From: Ectopseudomonas mendocina
GTDB taxonomy: Bacteria > Pseudomonadota > Gammaproteobacteria > Pseudomonadales > Pseudomonadaceae
Direction: 5' to 3'
Assembly: GCF_007049795.1 (NCBI RefSeq)
Contig: NZ_SCFY01000005.1
Coordinates: 124,001 to 188,000 of the forward strand
Length of the DNA: 64,000 nt
Below are positions 9,305 through 18,235 of this stretch, one piece after another; position 1 is the stretch's first letter; each line of letters starts with the position of its first letter. Below the pieces are notes generated by a model. The model saw nothing but the letters and a program-made list of their open reading frames with translations, did not search any database and had not been told where the DNA came from. A program made the position numbers and the translations under genes.

Positions 9305-9549
9305 AGTGAGTCCTTTATCGTTATGAGTAGGAGACAGGACAGCAAACCTGTTGGCCGCATATCACGCCGCCCGCGTCCTTATGGGCTGCAGGCCGGCGAT
9401 TCTATGCAGGCTACCGGTATTGCAGCAATGCCCGTAAAACTTTAGTCGTAGTAGCTAGGCTTGTGAGTCACGACCCCCTATGTTATTCACGTCCGGTCTA
9501 CCTCCGGCGATCCCGTGGTAAGACCAATACAACAATAAAGGAGCATTGC

Positions 9550-10650
9550 ATGAAACGTCGCGACATACTCGCCGCAGCGGGCGTAGGCCTTGCAGCCACC
9601 GCACTGGCTGGCTGTAAAGAAGAGGCCAAGAGCGCCGCAGCACCTCAAGAGGGTTCGAGTTCCCAAACCTTCAACTGGAAGATGGTCACCTCCTGGCCGA
9701 AAAACTTCCCGGGCGTCGGCGTCGGGGCCGAGCGCTTCGCCAAGCTGGTCGATGAAATGAGTAACGGCCGCCTGAAGGTCAAGGTATACGCAGCCGGTGA
9801 ACTGGTGCCGGCCCTGGAAGTATTCGATGCAGTCTCCCGTGGTACCGCCGAAATGGGTCATGGTGCCCCTTACTACTGGAAAGGCAAGGTTCCCGCTGCG
9901 CAGTTCTTCTGCGCCTCGCCATTCGGCCCCAATGCTCAGGAAATGAACGCCTGGTTGCACCGTGGCGGTGGTCAGCAGCTGTGGGAAGAAGTCTACAAGC
10001 CGTTCGGCGTGTTGCCGATGGCCTGCGGCAACACTGGCGTGCAGACTGCCGGCTGGTTCAACAAGGAAATGAACTCGGTCGACGACTTCAAGGGGCTGAA
10101 GATGCGTACCCCGGGCCTGGGCGGCGAAGTGCTGACCAAGATGGGCGGTACCGTGGTCAACATGCCGGCCGGTGAGATCTTCACCGCCATGCAGACCGGC
10201 GCCATCGACGCCACCGAGTGGATCGGCCCATACAACGACCTGGCCCTCGGCCTGCACAAAGCAGCCAAGTACTACTACACCCCGGGCTGGCAGGAGCCGA
10301 GCGTTCTGTTCGAGCTGGACGTCAACATCAAGGCCTGGGAAACCCTGCCGGCAGATCTGCAAGCCATCGTTCGCGCGGCTGCTCGTGACGTCAACGGCGA
10401 CATGCTCGACGATTACAACGCCAAGAACATGGAGGCCATGGAGCAGCTCAAGGCCGACGGCGTGGAAGTTCGCCGCCTGCCGGACGAAGTCCTGGCACGC
10501 CTGAAGGAAGTGGCTGCCGAGGTGGTCGATGCCAGCGCTGCGGCCGATCCGGCGGCAACCAAAGTCTGGGAACATCAGAAGGCCTATCTCAAGCGCCTGT
10601 ACGAATACGCGGAAAGCAACGAGAAGGATATCTACAACATCCGCGGCTGA
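9550..10650 (+). CDS. dctP: TRAP transporter substrate-binding protein, TakP-like
   Basis: A 366-residue periplasmic binding protein. The N-terminus has twin arginines (MKRRDILAAAG) and LAGC, so it may be exported by Tat and become a lipoprotein. The segment GAIDATEWIGPYNDLALG and the arginine in KMRTPGLGG match the TakP subfamily, whose founding member binds alpha-keto acids such as pyruvate; the ligand here is inferred. The ATG at 9550 follows AAAGGAGC. The gene diverges from its permeases, which is less common than a single operon. Confidence 0.92.
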   Translation: MKRRDILAAAGVGLAATALAGCKEEAKSAAAPQEGSSSQTFNWKMVTSWPKNFPGVGVGAERFAKLVDEMSNGRLKVKVYAAGELVPALEVFDAVSRGTAEMGHGAPYYWKGKVPAAQFFCASPFGPNAQEMNAWLHRGGGQQLWEEVYKPFGVLPMACGNTGVQTAGWFNKEMNSVDDFKGLKMRTPGLGGEVLTKMGGTVVNMPAGEIFTAMQTGAIDATEWIGPYNDLALGLHKAAKYYYTPGWQEPSVLFELDVNIKAWETLPADLQAIVRAAARDVNGDMLDDYNAKNMEAMEQLKADGVEVRRLPDEVLARLKEVAAEVVDASAAADPAATKVWEHQKAYLKRLYEYAESNEKDIYNIRG

Positions 10651-10666
10651 CCGCTCAGGGCAAAAC

Positions 10667-10693
10667 AAAACGCCGGCTTCTAGCCGGCGTTTT
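10667..10693 (+). terminator. Rho-independent terminator after the binding protein gene
   Basis: AAAACGCCGGC and GCCGGCGTTTT make a perfect stem with a short loop and T-run, 16 bases after the stop at 10650. The A-rich left side lets it also stop the convergent thioesterase transcript. Confidence 0.9.
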
Positions 10694-10716
10694 CATTACT
10701 GCAATTCAGAAGGCGG

Positions 10717-11121
10717 TCAGCCTCGACGAGGCGGCACCGGACGAGTGCGGCCACTGCCGTCGATGGCGACGAACACGAATACCGCTTCGGTGACCTTGCG
10801 CCACTCGTTGGACAGCGGATCATCGCTCCACACCTCGACCATCATCTGAATCGAACTGCGGCCGATCTCCAGCGCCTGGGTGTAGAACGAGAGCTGCGCG
10901 CCCACCGATACCGGTACCAGAAAGGCCATGCGATCGATGGCAACGGTCGCCACGCGGCCACCTGCAACCTTGCTCGCCATCGCGGTACCAGCGAGGTCCA
11001 TCTGCGACACCAGCCAGCCACCGTAGATATCACCGAAACCATTGGTCTCGCGCGGCAACGCGGTGATCTGCAGAGCGAGGTCGCCCTGGGGAATCGGGTC
11101 TTCCTGTTCGTAGTCGTTCAT
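10717..11121 (-). CDS. Hotdog-fold acyl-CoA thioesterase (YciA-like)
   Basis: A 134-residue single hotdog-domain protein with the family signature TNGFGDIYGGWLVSQMDLAG near the N-terminus and VATVAIDRMAFLVPVSVG in the core helix-strand region. These enzymes hydrolyse acyl-CoA thioesters. The ATG at 11121 (MNDYEQEDPIPQG) matches the family start; a longer upstream frame has no ribosome binding site. It is convergent with the TRAP binding protein gene. Confidence 0.88.
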   Translation of the reverse strand: MNDYEQEDPIPQGDLALQITALPRETNGFGDIYGGWLVSQMDLAGTAMASKVAGGRVATVAIDRMAFLVPVSVGAQLSFYTQALEIGRSSIQMMVEVWSDDPLSNEWRKVTEAVFVFVAIDGSGRTRPVPPRRG

Positions 11122-11369
11122 CGGTTCGAGACTCGCGGCGCGGTTGTTGTTCTGGGCGCGGAACCCGCATGGCACACGGGCGCAACGAGTATACCGACTG
11201 TGCAGTCGACGAGCGACCACTCTGGCAGGGCGCAAAACGCCACATCCCATGCCCGGTCGGGCAAAACGCACGACCCGACAAACCTCATTCGGGCAGTATG
11301 CCTACCACAAAATGCCATCACTCAATTGTAAATGAATGATTTTAAAGGATTTTAAATAAACAAAAAGTC
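11122..11369. other. Intergenic region upstream of thioesterase and sigma-54 promoter
   Basis: Together with bases to 11447 this makes a 326-base gap without a convincing gene. The right part becomes AT-rich from about 11310, as expected upstream of a sigma-54 promoter where activator sites would lie. No RNA gene is recognisable. Confidence 0.5.
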
Positions 11370-11385
11370 TGGCACGGGTGCTGCA
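11370..11385 (+). promoter_or_regulatory. Sigma-54 (RpoN) -24/-12 promoter
   Basis: TGGCACGGGTGCTGCA matches the consensus TGGCACGnnnnTTGCW at every fixed position but one, with correct spacing between the GG and GC elements. Transcription would start near 11397, about 50 bases before the first gene at 11448. A downstream inverted repeat, AACTGGT with ACCGGTT at 11401-11419, falls in the leader. Confidence 0.7.
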
Positions 11386-11447
11386 CTAGTCCCAGTACGC
11401 AACTGGTCATGTACCGGTTGCAATGCAGAAACAAGGAAGAGACGGAT

Positions 11448-11693
11448 ATGCCACAAACCCGAGCCATCCGCCTCCCACGCAACAGGAGAACCGCCGTATG
11501 GATAGTTGCTCTGGTGCTCGCCACCCTGCTGCTTCTGCTCAGTCTGACGCTCACCAGCGTTGTACTGATTGGCCAGACCCTGTGCGCAAGCCGCAATACC
11601 GCCGAGCTGGAGCTGCCCACGGGCGCCGCGCCCCAGCCTTCGGTCCCGAGTAACGCGCAAGACCCCTGGCCTGCCTGGGCCATTACCTACTGA
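11448..11693 (+). CDS. Small single-pass membrane protein, unknown
   Basis: An 81-residue protein with a basic N-terminus ([12 protein letters not shown]) and one strong transmembrane helix at about residues 17-40, followed by a short proline-rich tail predicted outside the cytoplasm. GGAAGAGACGG precedes the ATG at 11448. It is the first gene behind the sigma-54 promoter and lies 19 bases before the DUF1328 gene, so it is probably co-transcribed. No family recognised. Confidence 0.65.
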   Translation: MPQTRAIRLPRNRRTAVWIVALVLATLLLLLSLTLTSVVLIGQTLCASRNTAELELPTGAAPQPSVPSNAQDPWPAWAITY

Positions 11694-11712
11694 TCCATCA
11701 AGGAGAAACACC

Positions 11713-11877
11713 ATGCTTAGTTGGGCAGTCACTTTCCTGATCATCGCCATCATCGCCGCAGTACTGGGCTTCGGTGGTATCGCCGGCACCGCTGCAGGTA
11801 TCGCCAAGATTCTATTCGTGGTGTTCCTGGTGCTGTTCATCGTCTCGTTTGTCATGGGCCGCCGCCCGCGCCTCTAG
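11713..11877 (+). CDS. DUF1328 (YtjA-like) small membrane protein
   Basis: A 54-residue protein made almost wholly of two hydrophobic helices, with the family pattern [34 protein letters not shown] precedes the ATG at 11713. Members are widespread small membrane proteins of unknown function that respond to envelope or general stress. Located between another small membrane protein and an Ivy-like protein, 10 bases before the latter. Confidence 0.88.
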   Translation: MLSWAVTFLIIAIIAAVLGFGGIAGTAAGIAKILFVVFLVLFIVSFVMGRRPRL

Positions 11878-11887
11878 GGAGACATAG

Positions 11888-12349
11888 ATGCAATCGATCC
11901 ACGCCATTGCCGCAGCCCTGCTGATGGGCGGCGCCCTGGCGGCTCAGGCCGCCGACCGAGACGCCAGTTTCCATCCAGGCGAGCTGCTCACCAGCAACAC
12001 CGAGTACCGTGAAGCCTGGCAGGATCTGGTAAAGAACGAAGAGCGCTTGCCGGACTGGCTGATCAACCTCAGCGGCCTGTCCACTCCCATGCAGGCAGTG
12101 GAAGCCGATAGTGATCGCTATCTGGTTGGCCAGATCTGCGAAGCGAACCGATGCTTCAATCAGCGCGCCTATGTCGCCTTCGAATGGGAAGACGACGATG
12201 CCTACGCGCTGTATGTGCAGGTACCGGATGGCCTGCCGGAAGACCGCGTGCCAAGCGAGCATGCCAGCCTGCGTTGGCTGGGCGAGACGGACGAGGAAAT
12301 CCAGCAGGTGCTGATGGAACAGCTGCGCAGCGATCCCAACTGGTATTGA
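11888..12349 (+). CDS. ivy: Ivy-like periplasmic lysozyme inhibitor
   Basis: A 153-residue protein with a signal peptide (to about residue 21, LAAQAA). The middle and C-terminal half align by eye with the inhibitor of vertebrate lysozyme family: STPMQAVEADSDRYLVGQIC, then the two-cysteine loop CEANRC, then YALYVQVPDGLPEDRVPS and SLRWLGETDEE. The classic Ivy loop has a histidine between the two cysteines; here it is replaced, so inhibitory strength is uncertain. It would act in the periplasm to protect peptidoglycan. Part of the presumed sigma-54 unit. Confidence 0.8.
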   Translation: MQSIHAIAAALLMGGALAAQAADRDASFHPGELLTSNTEYREAWQDLVKNEERLPDWLINLSGLSTPMQAVEADSDRYLVGQICEANRCFNQRAYVAFEWEDDDAYALYVQVPDGLPEDRVPSEHASLRWLGETDEEIQQVLMEQLRSDPNWY

Positions 12350-12507
12350 GTGACGGCAGTTTGCCGGCTGTCCCACAGACACCGCCGGCACGTTATCATC
12401 CCCCGCCATAACGGCATGCCCTCCTTCATCTGGCGCTTCGCGCCATCTTCTTCCTCAGGGAGAAGGCGATCAGGGAAGGCGTCGCCTGCCAATCTAGGGG
12501 GATCGCA

Positions 12508-13737
12508 ATGCTCAATGGCCTGTGGCTGAGCTTTTTTCTGCTGGGAGCCGCTGCCGCTCTGGCACGCTGGCTGATTGGCGGTGATGCAGCCGTGTTCGGC
12601 GCAATGGTCGAAAGCCTGTTCGCCATGGCCAAGCTCTCGGTGGAGCTGATGGTGGTGCTGTTCGGCACCCTGACACTCTGGCTGGGGCTACTGCGCATCG
12701 CCGAGAAGGCCGGGCTGGTGGATCTGCTCGCACGCATGCTGGGCCCATTGTTCGCCCGCCTGATGCCGGAAGTGCCACGCGGCCATCCAGCGTTGGGGCT
12801 GATCAGCATGAACTTCGCCGCCAACGGCTTGGGGCTGGATAACGCTGCCACGCCCATCGGCCTCAAGGCCATGCGCGCCTTGCAGGATCTCAACCCCAGC
12901 GCCACCACGGCGAGCAATGCACAGATCCTGTTCCTAGTACTCAACACCTCCTCACTGACCCTACTGCCGGTATCGATCTTCATGTACCGCGTGCAGCAAG
13001 GTGCTGCAGATCCCACCCTGGTATTTCTGCCGATCCTGCTGGCGACCAGCGCGTCGACCCTGGCAGGCCTGCTGGCGGTATCGGTGATGCAGCGCCTGCG
13101 TTTGTGGGACCCAGTGGTGCTGGCCTACCTGATTCCCACCGCGCTGCTGCTCGGCGGCTTCATGGCCCTGCTCGCCGGCATGAGCGCCACGGCGCTGGCG
13201 GCGCTGTCATCGCTGCTCGGGAACCTCACCCTGTTCGGCTTGATCCTGCTGTTTCTGGTGGTCGGCGCGCTGCGCAAGGTGGCGGTGTACGAGAGCTTCA
13301 TCGACGGTGCCAAGGAAGGTTTCGACGTGGCCAAGAGCCTGCTGCCGTATCTGGTCGCCATGCTCTGCGCCATCGGCGTTCTGCGTGCATCCGGCGCGCT
13401 GGATTTCGGCCTCGACGGCATTCGCTGGCTGATCGAAGCGCTGGGCTGGGATACCCGCTTCGTCGACGCCCTGCCCACTGCGCTGATAAAACCCTTCTCC
13501 GGCGGTGCCGCGCGCGCCATGCTGATCGAAACCATGGAGAACTTCGGCGTCGACAGCTTCCCGGCGCTGGTTGCGGCGACGGTGCAGGGCAGTACCGAAA
13601 CGACGTTCTACGTGCTGGCGGTGTACTTCGGTGCGGTCGGCCTGCAGCGTGCCCGCCACGCCGTGGGCTGCGCCTTGGTCGCCGATGCTGCCGGGATCAT
13701 CGCCGCCATCGGCGTGTGCTACTGGTTCTTCGGCTGA
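12508..13737 (+). CDS. SpmA/SpmB-like nucleoside-recognition membrane protein
   Basis: A 409-residue polytopic membrane protein made of two Gate/nucleoside-recognition halves. The N-terminal half carries the SpmA-type motif SMNFAANGLGLDNAATPIGL and the C-terminal half the SpmB-type KPFSGGAARAMLIETM with VAATVQGSTETTFYVLAVYFG. In Bacillus these are two spore-maturation proteins; in non-spore-formers the fusion is common and its role unknown, possibly transport. AGGGGGATCGCA precedes the ATG at 12508. Confidence 0.87.
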   Translation: MLNGLWLSFFLLGAAAALARWLIGGDAAVFGAMVESLFAMAKLSVELMVVLFGTLTLWLGLLRIAEKAGLVDLLARMLGPLFARLMPEVPRGHPALGLISMNFAANGLGLDNAATPIGLKAMRALQDLNPSATTASNAQILFLVLNTSSLTLLPVSIFMYRVQQGAADPTLVFLPILLATSASTLAGLLAVSVMQRLRLWDPVVLAYLIPTALLLGGFMALLAGMSATALAALSSLLGNLTLFGLILLFLVVGALRKVAVYESFIDGAKEGFDVAKSLLPYLVAMLCAIGVLRASGALDFGLDGIRWLIEALGWDTRFVDALPTALIKPFSGGAARAMLIETMENFGVDSFPALVAATVQGSTETTFYVLAVYFGAVGLQRARHAVGCALVADAAGIIAAIGVCYWFFG

Positions 13738-13758
13738 TCGCCGCGAAGTCAGGGCCGT

Positions 13759-14340
13759 TCAGTCGGCGCCAAACCCCAGTTTGTCGCTCGCCCAGCTCAG
13801 CAGCGGATCGCTGTGCTGGTATTCGCGCAACGCCAGCAGCTTGGGCGCGATGAATGCCTCGAAGTCCTCGGCCTGTTCGAAGTACACGCCGGTGAAAATG
13901 GTGAACATCGATTTGTTGCCGACCGTGGCATAGAACAGGTTGCCCACCGGCTCACCGTCCTGGGTCAACAGCTTTAGGCTGGCGCGGCTGGCCAGCTTGG
14001 TGTCCAGCGGCAGATCCTGTTGCACCAGCCCGCTGTCACGCAGGCCGAACGAGGCGCCGAACGTCTCGGCGTAGCTGGTCATCAAGGCATCACCGGCGCG
14101 CGGGTAGAGGGAGACACCGCTGTAGAGGTAGAACCAGTCGCTGCCCTCGCTCTCGAAACTGAGGTCGATGCTGCGCGCAGCGTAGGTCACCAGCTTCTCG
14201 TAGCGCCCCTCGTCCGGGGCCTCGTAGGCGGCGAAATCCTCGCCACTGAGCAGTAGTCGGCGCTCCTCGGCGAGAGGCGGTTCGTTGTCGACGCACCCCG
14301 CGAGTGCGAGCAGGCTGAGCAGCAGCACGAGTCTGAACAT
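13759..14340 (-). CDS. Putative lipoprotein
   Basis: A 193-residue protein with a lipoprotein signal: MFRLVLLLSLLALAGC, lipidated cysteine at residue 16. The residue after cysteine is Val, so outer-membrane sorting is likely. The mature protein is mixed and acidic with no recognised domain. It is convergent with the SpmA/B-like gene, 21 bases apart, and downstream of dodecin on the same strand. Confidence 0.72.
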   Translation of the reverse strand: MFRLVLLLSLLALAGCVDNEPPLAEERRLLLSGEDFAAYEAPDEGRYEKLVTYAARSIDLSFESEGSDWFYLYSGVSLYPRAGDALMTSYAETFGASFGLRDSGLVQQDLPLDTKLASRASLKLLTQDGEPVGNLFYATVGNKSMFTIFTGVYFEQAEDFEAFIAPKLLALREYQHSDPLLSWASDKLGFGAD

Positions 14341-14449
14341 GGCATTCCTCCCTGAATTGGCCCGCGCAGCTTGCCCGAACCGAGCATAGCTCGCCAGCGA
14401 CAGCCCTCGTCGCTGTGCGCGGTGCCACAGCCTTGCGTCTGAGTGCCTG

Positions 14450-14665
14450 TCAGCTACCGCTCAGGCGAAAGCCAACCTTGAGGGTGACCTGGTAGTGCCC
14501 CACCTTGCCGTTCTCGATGTGGCCACGGGTGTCGATCACCTCGAACCAATCCATGTTGCGCACGCTCTTGGCGCATTCGGCCAGGGCATTTTCGATGGCT
14601 TCCTCGATGCTGGTGCGCGACGAGCCGACGATCTCGATCTTCTTGTAGGTGTGGTGAGTGGACAT
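14450..14665 (-). CDS. Dodecin family flavin-binding protein
   Basis: A 71-residue protein that matches dodecin over its whole length: HHTYKKIEIVGSSRTSIEEA, then NMDWFEVIDTRGHIENGKVG, then HYQVTLKVGFRL. Dodecins assemble into dodecamers that store or buffer flavins; the tryptophan of MDWFEV stacks on the isoalloxazine ring. CAGGAGTCC precedes the ATG. Cytoplasmic. Confidence 0.93.
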   Translation of the reverse strand: MSTHHTYKKIEIVGSSRTSIEEAIENALAECAKSVRNMDWFEVIDTRGHIENGKVGHYQVTLKVGFRLSGS

Positions 14666-14747
14666 GACGGACTCCTGAGTGGTGAAGGTTCTTGTTCAGA
14701 CTAGCTCGCCCCGTAGAAGTGTCATCTCTCGCACCCTTATCCGGCCT

Positions 14748-14775
14748 GCTGGAAAGCCACCACGGGCTTTCCAGC
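14748..14775 (-). terminator. Stem-loop after the first TonB receptor gene
   Basis: GCTGGAAAGCC pairs perfectly with GGCTTTCCAGC over a short loop. It lies 14 bases beyond the receptor stop on the minus strand. It lacks a T-run, so it could be an mRNA 3' stabiliser rather than an intrinsic terminator. Confidence 0.5.
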
Positions 14776-14788
14776 GCCTGGGCTGACG

Positions 14789-17197
14789 TTAGAACTCCAC
14801 CTGATAGCCCAGGGTGAAGGTGCGCCCACGACCCTTGAAGTTGTAGTCGTTGGCGATACGTGCCGACTGCGAGTAGTAGGTGAAATAGTCCTCGTCGAGC
14901 AGGTTGTCGATGCCCAGCGACAGGCTGCCCACCGGCAGGCGGCGGCTGACGCTGGCCGAGAGCAGGGCGTAGCCGTCGAATTCCAGGCGCGGGTCGTCGA
15001 AGCTGCGGCTGACGTAGTAGTTGTATTGCAGGTAGCTCGACCAGTCGTCGTTCCAGTTGGCCTGCCAGCCCAGGCTGTACTGGTCCGGCGAGATGTTCAG
15101 GCCGGTCAGGCGAGTATCCACCTTGCCGTCGCCATCGGTATCGGATTTGCCCTGGCTGTGGGCGTAGCTGCCGCGCAGGCTGTGGCGGTCATCGATATGC
15201 CAGTTGCCGGTCAGCTCATACCCCTGGATCTCCACTCGCTCGCGGTTGGCGATGTAGTTGCCGTCGCTGTTCACCGACAGGCGCTCGCCGACGCTGGAGA
15301 AGGACTCGTAATAGCTCAGTTCCATGTCCACGCGGTCGAAGTTCAGACGCAGGCCCACTTCACGCGAACGGGTGACGATCGGTTCCAGCTCCAGCAGGCT
15401 TTCCACCTCCAGCCCCGGTTCGTCCAGCCCGCGCAGCACACGGCCGATGTCAGGCATGCCGAAGCCTTCGGAGTAGCCGCCGTAGAGCTGCGCCCAGTCG
15501 GTGGCCTGGTAGGTGAATCCGTAGTTGCTCAGGGTTTTGCCGAACGACACCTTGCCGCCGGTGACGCTGACCCCGCCGGCGTTGTTGGTACCCCACACGG
15601 TGCGGAAGTCATCCACGTCGAGCTCGGAGTGCTCGCGGCGCACGCCAGCCATCAGGGTCAACTTGTCGGTCAGGTGCAGGTCGCCCTGAAGGAAGCCGGC
15701 CTGGTTGTCGTAGGTAGACGGCGGCACGTAGCTACGATTGGTCTGCACCAGCACCTGCTCACCCTTGTCGCGCATCAGGTCGAGGCCGCCGGTCAGATCC
15801 AGCAGACCGTCGAACAGGCCTTTGCGGCGCAGGGTCAGCTTGCCGCCCCATTTCTCCGAGTCACTGCGGCTTTGCTCCCACAGGGTGCCGACCGGCGCTA
15901 TGTTGGGGTCCTGGAAGGTCGCTGAGATCAACGCACCGAACTGGCCACGGTAGCGCTGGTGATAGAGCTGCATATCGAGCACGTTGCCGTACAGGTCCTG
16001 ATTGCTGTAGCTGAAGGTGTACTGGCGGTTCTCGTTGAACGCCGGGTCGCCCTGCGGATCACCCTTGCGCGCGGTGGTGGGAATACCGGCGGCGCGGTCG
16101 CCGAGCACCGGCACGTAGTCGTTGTTGCCCTTGAGCTCGTAATGGTTGGCACTGAATTGCAGGTGCTGCACGTCGTCGATCCAGTAGCCGAGCTTGAACA
16201 TCAGATCGTGGTCGCGGGTGTCCTGGATCTCGCCCGGGTAGGCGACGCCAATCAGCTCGTCGTTGGCATCGTAGAACGCACCGCGCTCCTGCCAGGTGGC
16301 ACCGAACAGCGTCTCCCAGTCACCCTGCTGGGCGCTGAGTCGGTAGTTCATCTTGTAGCTCAGGCCATCCTTGCTGAAGCGGTCGTCGCTCTCCAGGCTG
16401 ACCCCGGCGTGCTGGCTGACGCCGTTACCTTCGGGCCGACGGCTGATGAAGTTGACGATGCCGCCGGTGGCGCCGCCGCCGTGCTCGGCCGAGGCGCCAT
16501 GAATCACCTCGATGCGCTCGATCTGTGCCAGGTCGATGGTATAGCTGCTGCGCCCGTCGTTGCGGATCGAACTGGCTTGCGGCACGCCGTCGACGAGAAA
16601 TTGCGGGGTGCGCCCACGCAGCGTCTCACCGGCGTTGGACATCTTCTGCCGACTCGGCGAGTAGGACGGAATCAGGTTGCTCAGCACCTGGCCCGGGTCG
16701 CTGCTCAGCGCCAGCTGCTGCTCGATCTGCTGGCGGTCTATGACGGTCACGCGCTGCGTGGTCTCGCCCACTGCACTGTCACTGCGCAGCGTGCTGACGG
16801 TCATCGCTTCCAGCTGCAACACATCACTACCCAGCTTACTTGGCGCGGGCAGCGCTTCGAGGCCGTAGACCCCATCAGCCTGGCGCACCGCGCGCAAGCC
16901 GCTGCCCTGCAGCAGACGGGCAAAGCCGTCCTCGACCTGATAGGGGCCCTGCAGACCCAGGCTGTCTTGCCCCTGCAGCGCGCTGGCATCGAACGACAAC
17001 GCCACGCCGGCGGCGCTGGCATAACGGTTGAGCACCTCGGCCAGCGGGCCGGCAGCTATGTCGAAAACCTGTGTCTGCACGGCAGGCTCGGCGGGTGCAG
17101 CGCTGGCCAGCGGTACGGCCAGCGCCAGGCCGGAACAGAGCAGGGCGGTTTGCACAGCGAGGGTTAGCGAATGCAGGTTGCAGCGAGGTTGACGCAT
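14789..17197 (-). CDS. TonB-dependent siderophore receptor with signalling domain (system 1)
   Basis: An 802-residue outer-membrane receptor. After a signal peptide (to about residue 33) comes an STN signalling domain (VFDIAAGPLAEVLNRYASAA to GVYGLEAL, about 43-115), then the plug with its TonB box region (about 128-250; IDRQQIEQQ, FLVDGVPQ, HGGGATGGIVNFISRR), and a 22-strand barrel ending in FTLGYQVEF with the terminal aromatic. The STN domain shows that it also signals to FecR. It lies 96 bases downstream of fecR 1. The ligand is unknown; a ferric siderophore is inferred from the class. Confidence 0.93.
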   Translation of the reverse strand: MRQPRCNLHSLTLAVQTALLCSGLALAVPLASAAPAEPAVQTQVFDIAAGPLAEVLNRYASAAGVALSFDASALQGQDSLGLQGPYQVEDGFARLLQGSGLRAVRQADGVYGLEALPAPSKLGSDVLQLEAMTVSTLRSDSAVGETTQRVTVIDRQQIEQQLALSSDPGQVLSNLIPSYSPSRQKMSNAGETLRGRTPQFLVDGVPQASSIRNDGRSSYTIDLAQIERIEVIHGASAEHGGGATGGIVNFISRRPEGNGVSQHAGVSLESDDRFSKDGLSYKMNYRLSAQQGDWETLFGATWQERGAFYDANDELIGVAYPGEIQDTRDHDLMFKLGYWIDDVQHLQFSANHYELKGNNDYVPVLGDRAAGIPTTARKGDPQGDPAFNENRQYTFSYSNQDLYGNVLDMQLYHQRYRGQFGALISATFQDPNIAPVGTLWEQSRSDSEKWGGKLTLRRKGLFDGLLDLTGGLDLMRDKGEQVLVQTNRSYVPPSTYDNQAGFLQGDLHLTDKLTLMAGVRREHSELDVDDFRTVWGTNNAGGVSVTGGKVSFGKTLSNYGFTYQATDWAQLYGGYSEGFGMPDIGRVLRGLDEPGLEVESLLELEPIVTRSREVGLRLNFDRVDMELSYYESFSSVGERLSVNSDGNYIANRERVEIQGYELTGNWHIDDRHSLRGSYAHSQGKSDTDGDGKVDTRLTGLNISPDQYSLGWQANWNDDWSSYLQYNYYVSRSFDDPRLEFDGYALLSASVSRRLPVGSLSLGIDNLLDEDYFTYYSQSARIANDYNFKGRGRTFTLGYQVEF

Positions 17198-17293
17198 GGA
17201 TTTCCCCTGGGAACGAAAGGCCTGTAGCCGAGATGTCAGGAGGGCCGATCCAGTCGAGAAAAAAGTGCAAACGACAATGAATATTTTTGCTAA

Positions 17294-18235
17294 CTAAACC
17301 TTTGGCACCAGCGTCACCCAGTAATCGCTGCGCCGCACCACACGCAGCGGGAAGCTGTGTTCCAGCGCCGCCAGGGCACGATCGGTATCGGCCAACGGGA
17401 AGCTGCCGGACACCTTCAACCCGGCCAGGGCCGGGTCGATACGCAGCACGCCATGGCGATAGCGCGCCAGCTCGGCGATCACCTCACCCAGCGGCTGATC
17501 GAGGGCGATCAGGCTGCCCTGCGTCCAGGCCGTCGTGGCGGCGTCGTTGGCACGCGGCGCTCCGAGTCGTTCGGCATCGAAATGCAATTGCTGCCCGGCA
17601 AGCAGCGGCTGCATGGCTTGCAGATGCCGCAGCGGCGCGACCTCCACCCGCTGCTCCAGCACCGCGACGCGGCAACCCTGCTCATCGCTGCGCACGCAGA
17701 ATCGCGCGCCCTCGCTGCGCACCACGCCGTGACGGGTTTCCACCAGCAAGGGGCGGGCTTCGTCGAAGCTGTGGATCAGCGCCTCGCCGCTGACCAGGCG
17801 CAACAGGCGGCGCTGCCCATCGACATGCCATTGCGCGGCGCTGGCCGTGCCCAGCATCAGCTGGCTGCCATCGCTCAACTGCCATTGGCGGCGCTCACCC
17901 ACACCACTGCGGTAGTCGGCCATCCAGTAGCGCCGCGTATCGCTGTGCCAGGCGAACCAGCCCAGCGGCAGCGCCAGGCCGACCAACGCCAGGCTGCCTA
18001 GCAGGCGGCGTCGGCCATGGTCGACGCCACGCAGGGTCGACGAAGCAATGGGACCGGGCAGGAGGCCCAGTTGTTCTCGCAGCTTCTCGATCTGCTGCCA
18101 GGCCTGACGATGAAGCTCGTCGGCGTCGTACCAGTGCTGCCAGGCCTGCTGCTCTCGGGCATCGCCATGACCGGAACAGAGCCGCGCGTACCAACCGCTG
18201 GCCGCCTTGAGCGCCGCGCGCTGCGCCTCGGTCAC
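17294..18235 (-). CDS. FecR-family anti-sigma/signal transducer (system 1)
   Basis: A 313-residue inner-membrane protein. The N-terminal cytoplasmic part (WYARLCSGHGDAREQQAWQHW) binds the sigma factor, a transmembrane helix follows at about residues 76-96 (RRRLLGSLALVGLALPLGWF), and the periplasmic FecR domain (GERRQWQLSDGSQLMLGTAS) and C-terminal secretin-like part contact the receptor STN domain. The GTG at 18235 overlaps the sigma stop by 4 bases (GTGA), implying coupled translation. Confidence 0.9.
   Translation of the reverse strand: MTEAQRAALKAASGWYARLCSGHGDAREQQAWQHWYDADELHRQAWQQIEKLREQLGLLPGPIASSTLRGVDHGRRRLLGSLALVGLALPLGWFAWHSDTRRYWMADYRSGVGERRQWQLSDGSQLMLGTASAAQWHVDGQRRLLRLVSGEALIHSFDEARPLLVETRHGVVRSEGARFCVRSDEQGCRVAVLEQRVEVAPLRHLQAMQPLLAGQQLHFDAERLGAPRANDAATTAWTQGSLIALDQPLGEVIAELARYRHGVLRIDPALAGLKVSGSFPLADTDRALAALEHSFPLRVVRRSDYWVTLVPKV

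Noticed and set aside
12508..13737. Sporulation gene
   Set aside because: SpmA/SpmB homology does not imply sporulation; the surroundings are those of a non-spore-forming Pseudomonas and the fusion is common in Gram-negatives.
15959..17167. A 402-codon plus frame
   Set aside because: Antisense to receptor 1; no recognisable domain or start signal.
17198..17293. Possible Fur or sigma-1 promoter site before receptor 1
   Set aside because: The gap contains CATTGTCGTTTGC-like and AT-rich stretches but no convincing dyad or known ECF promoter consensus.
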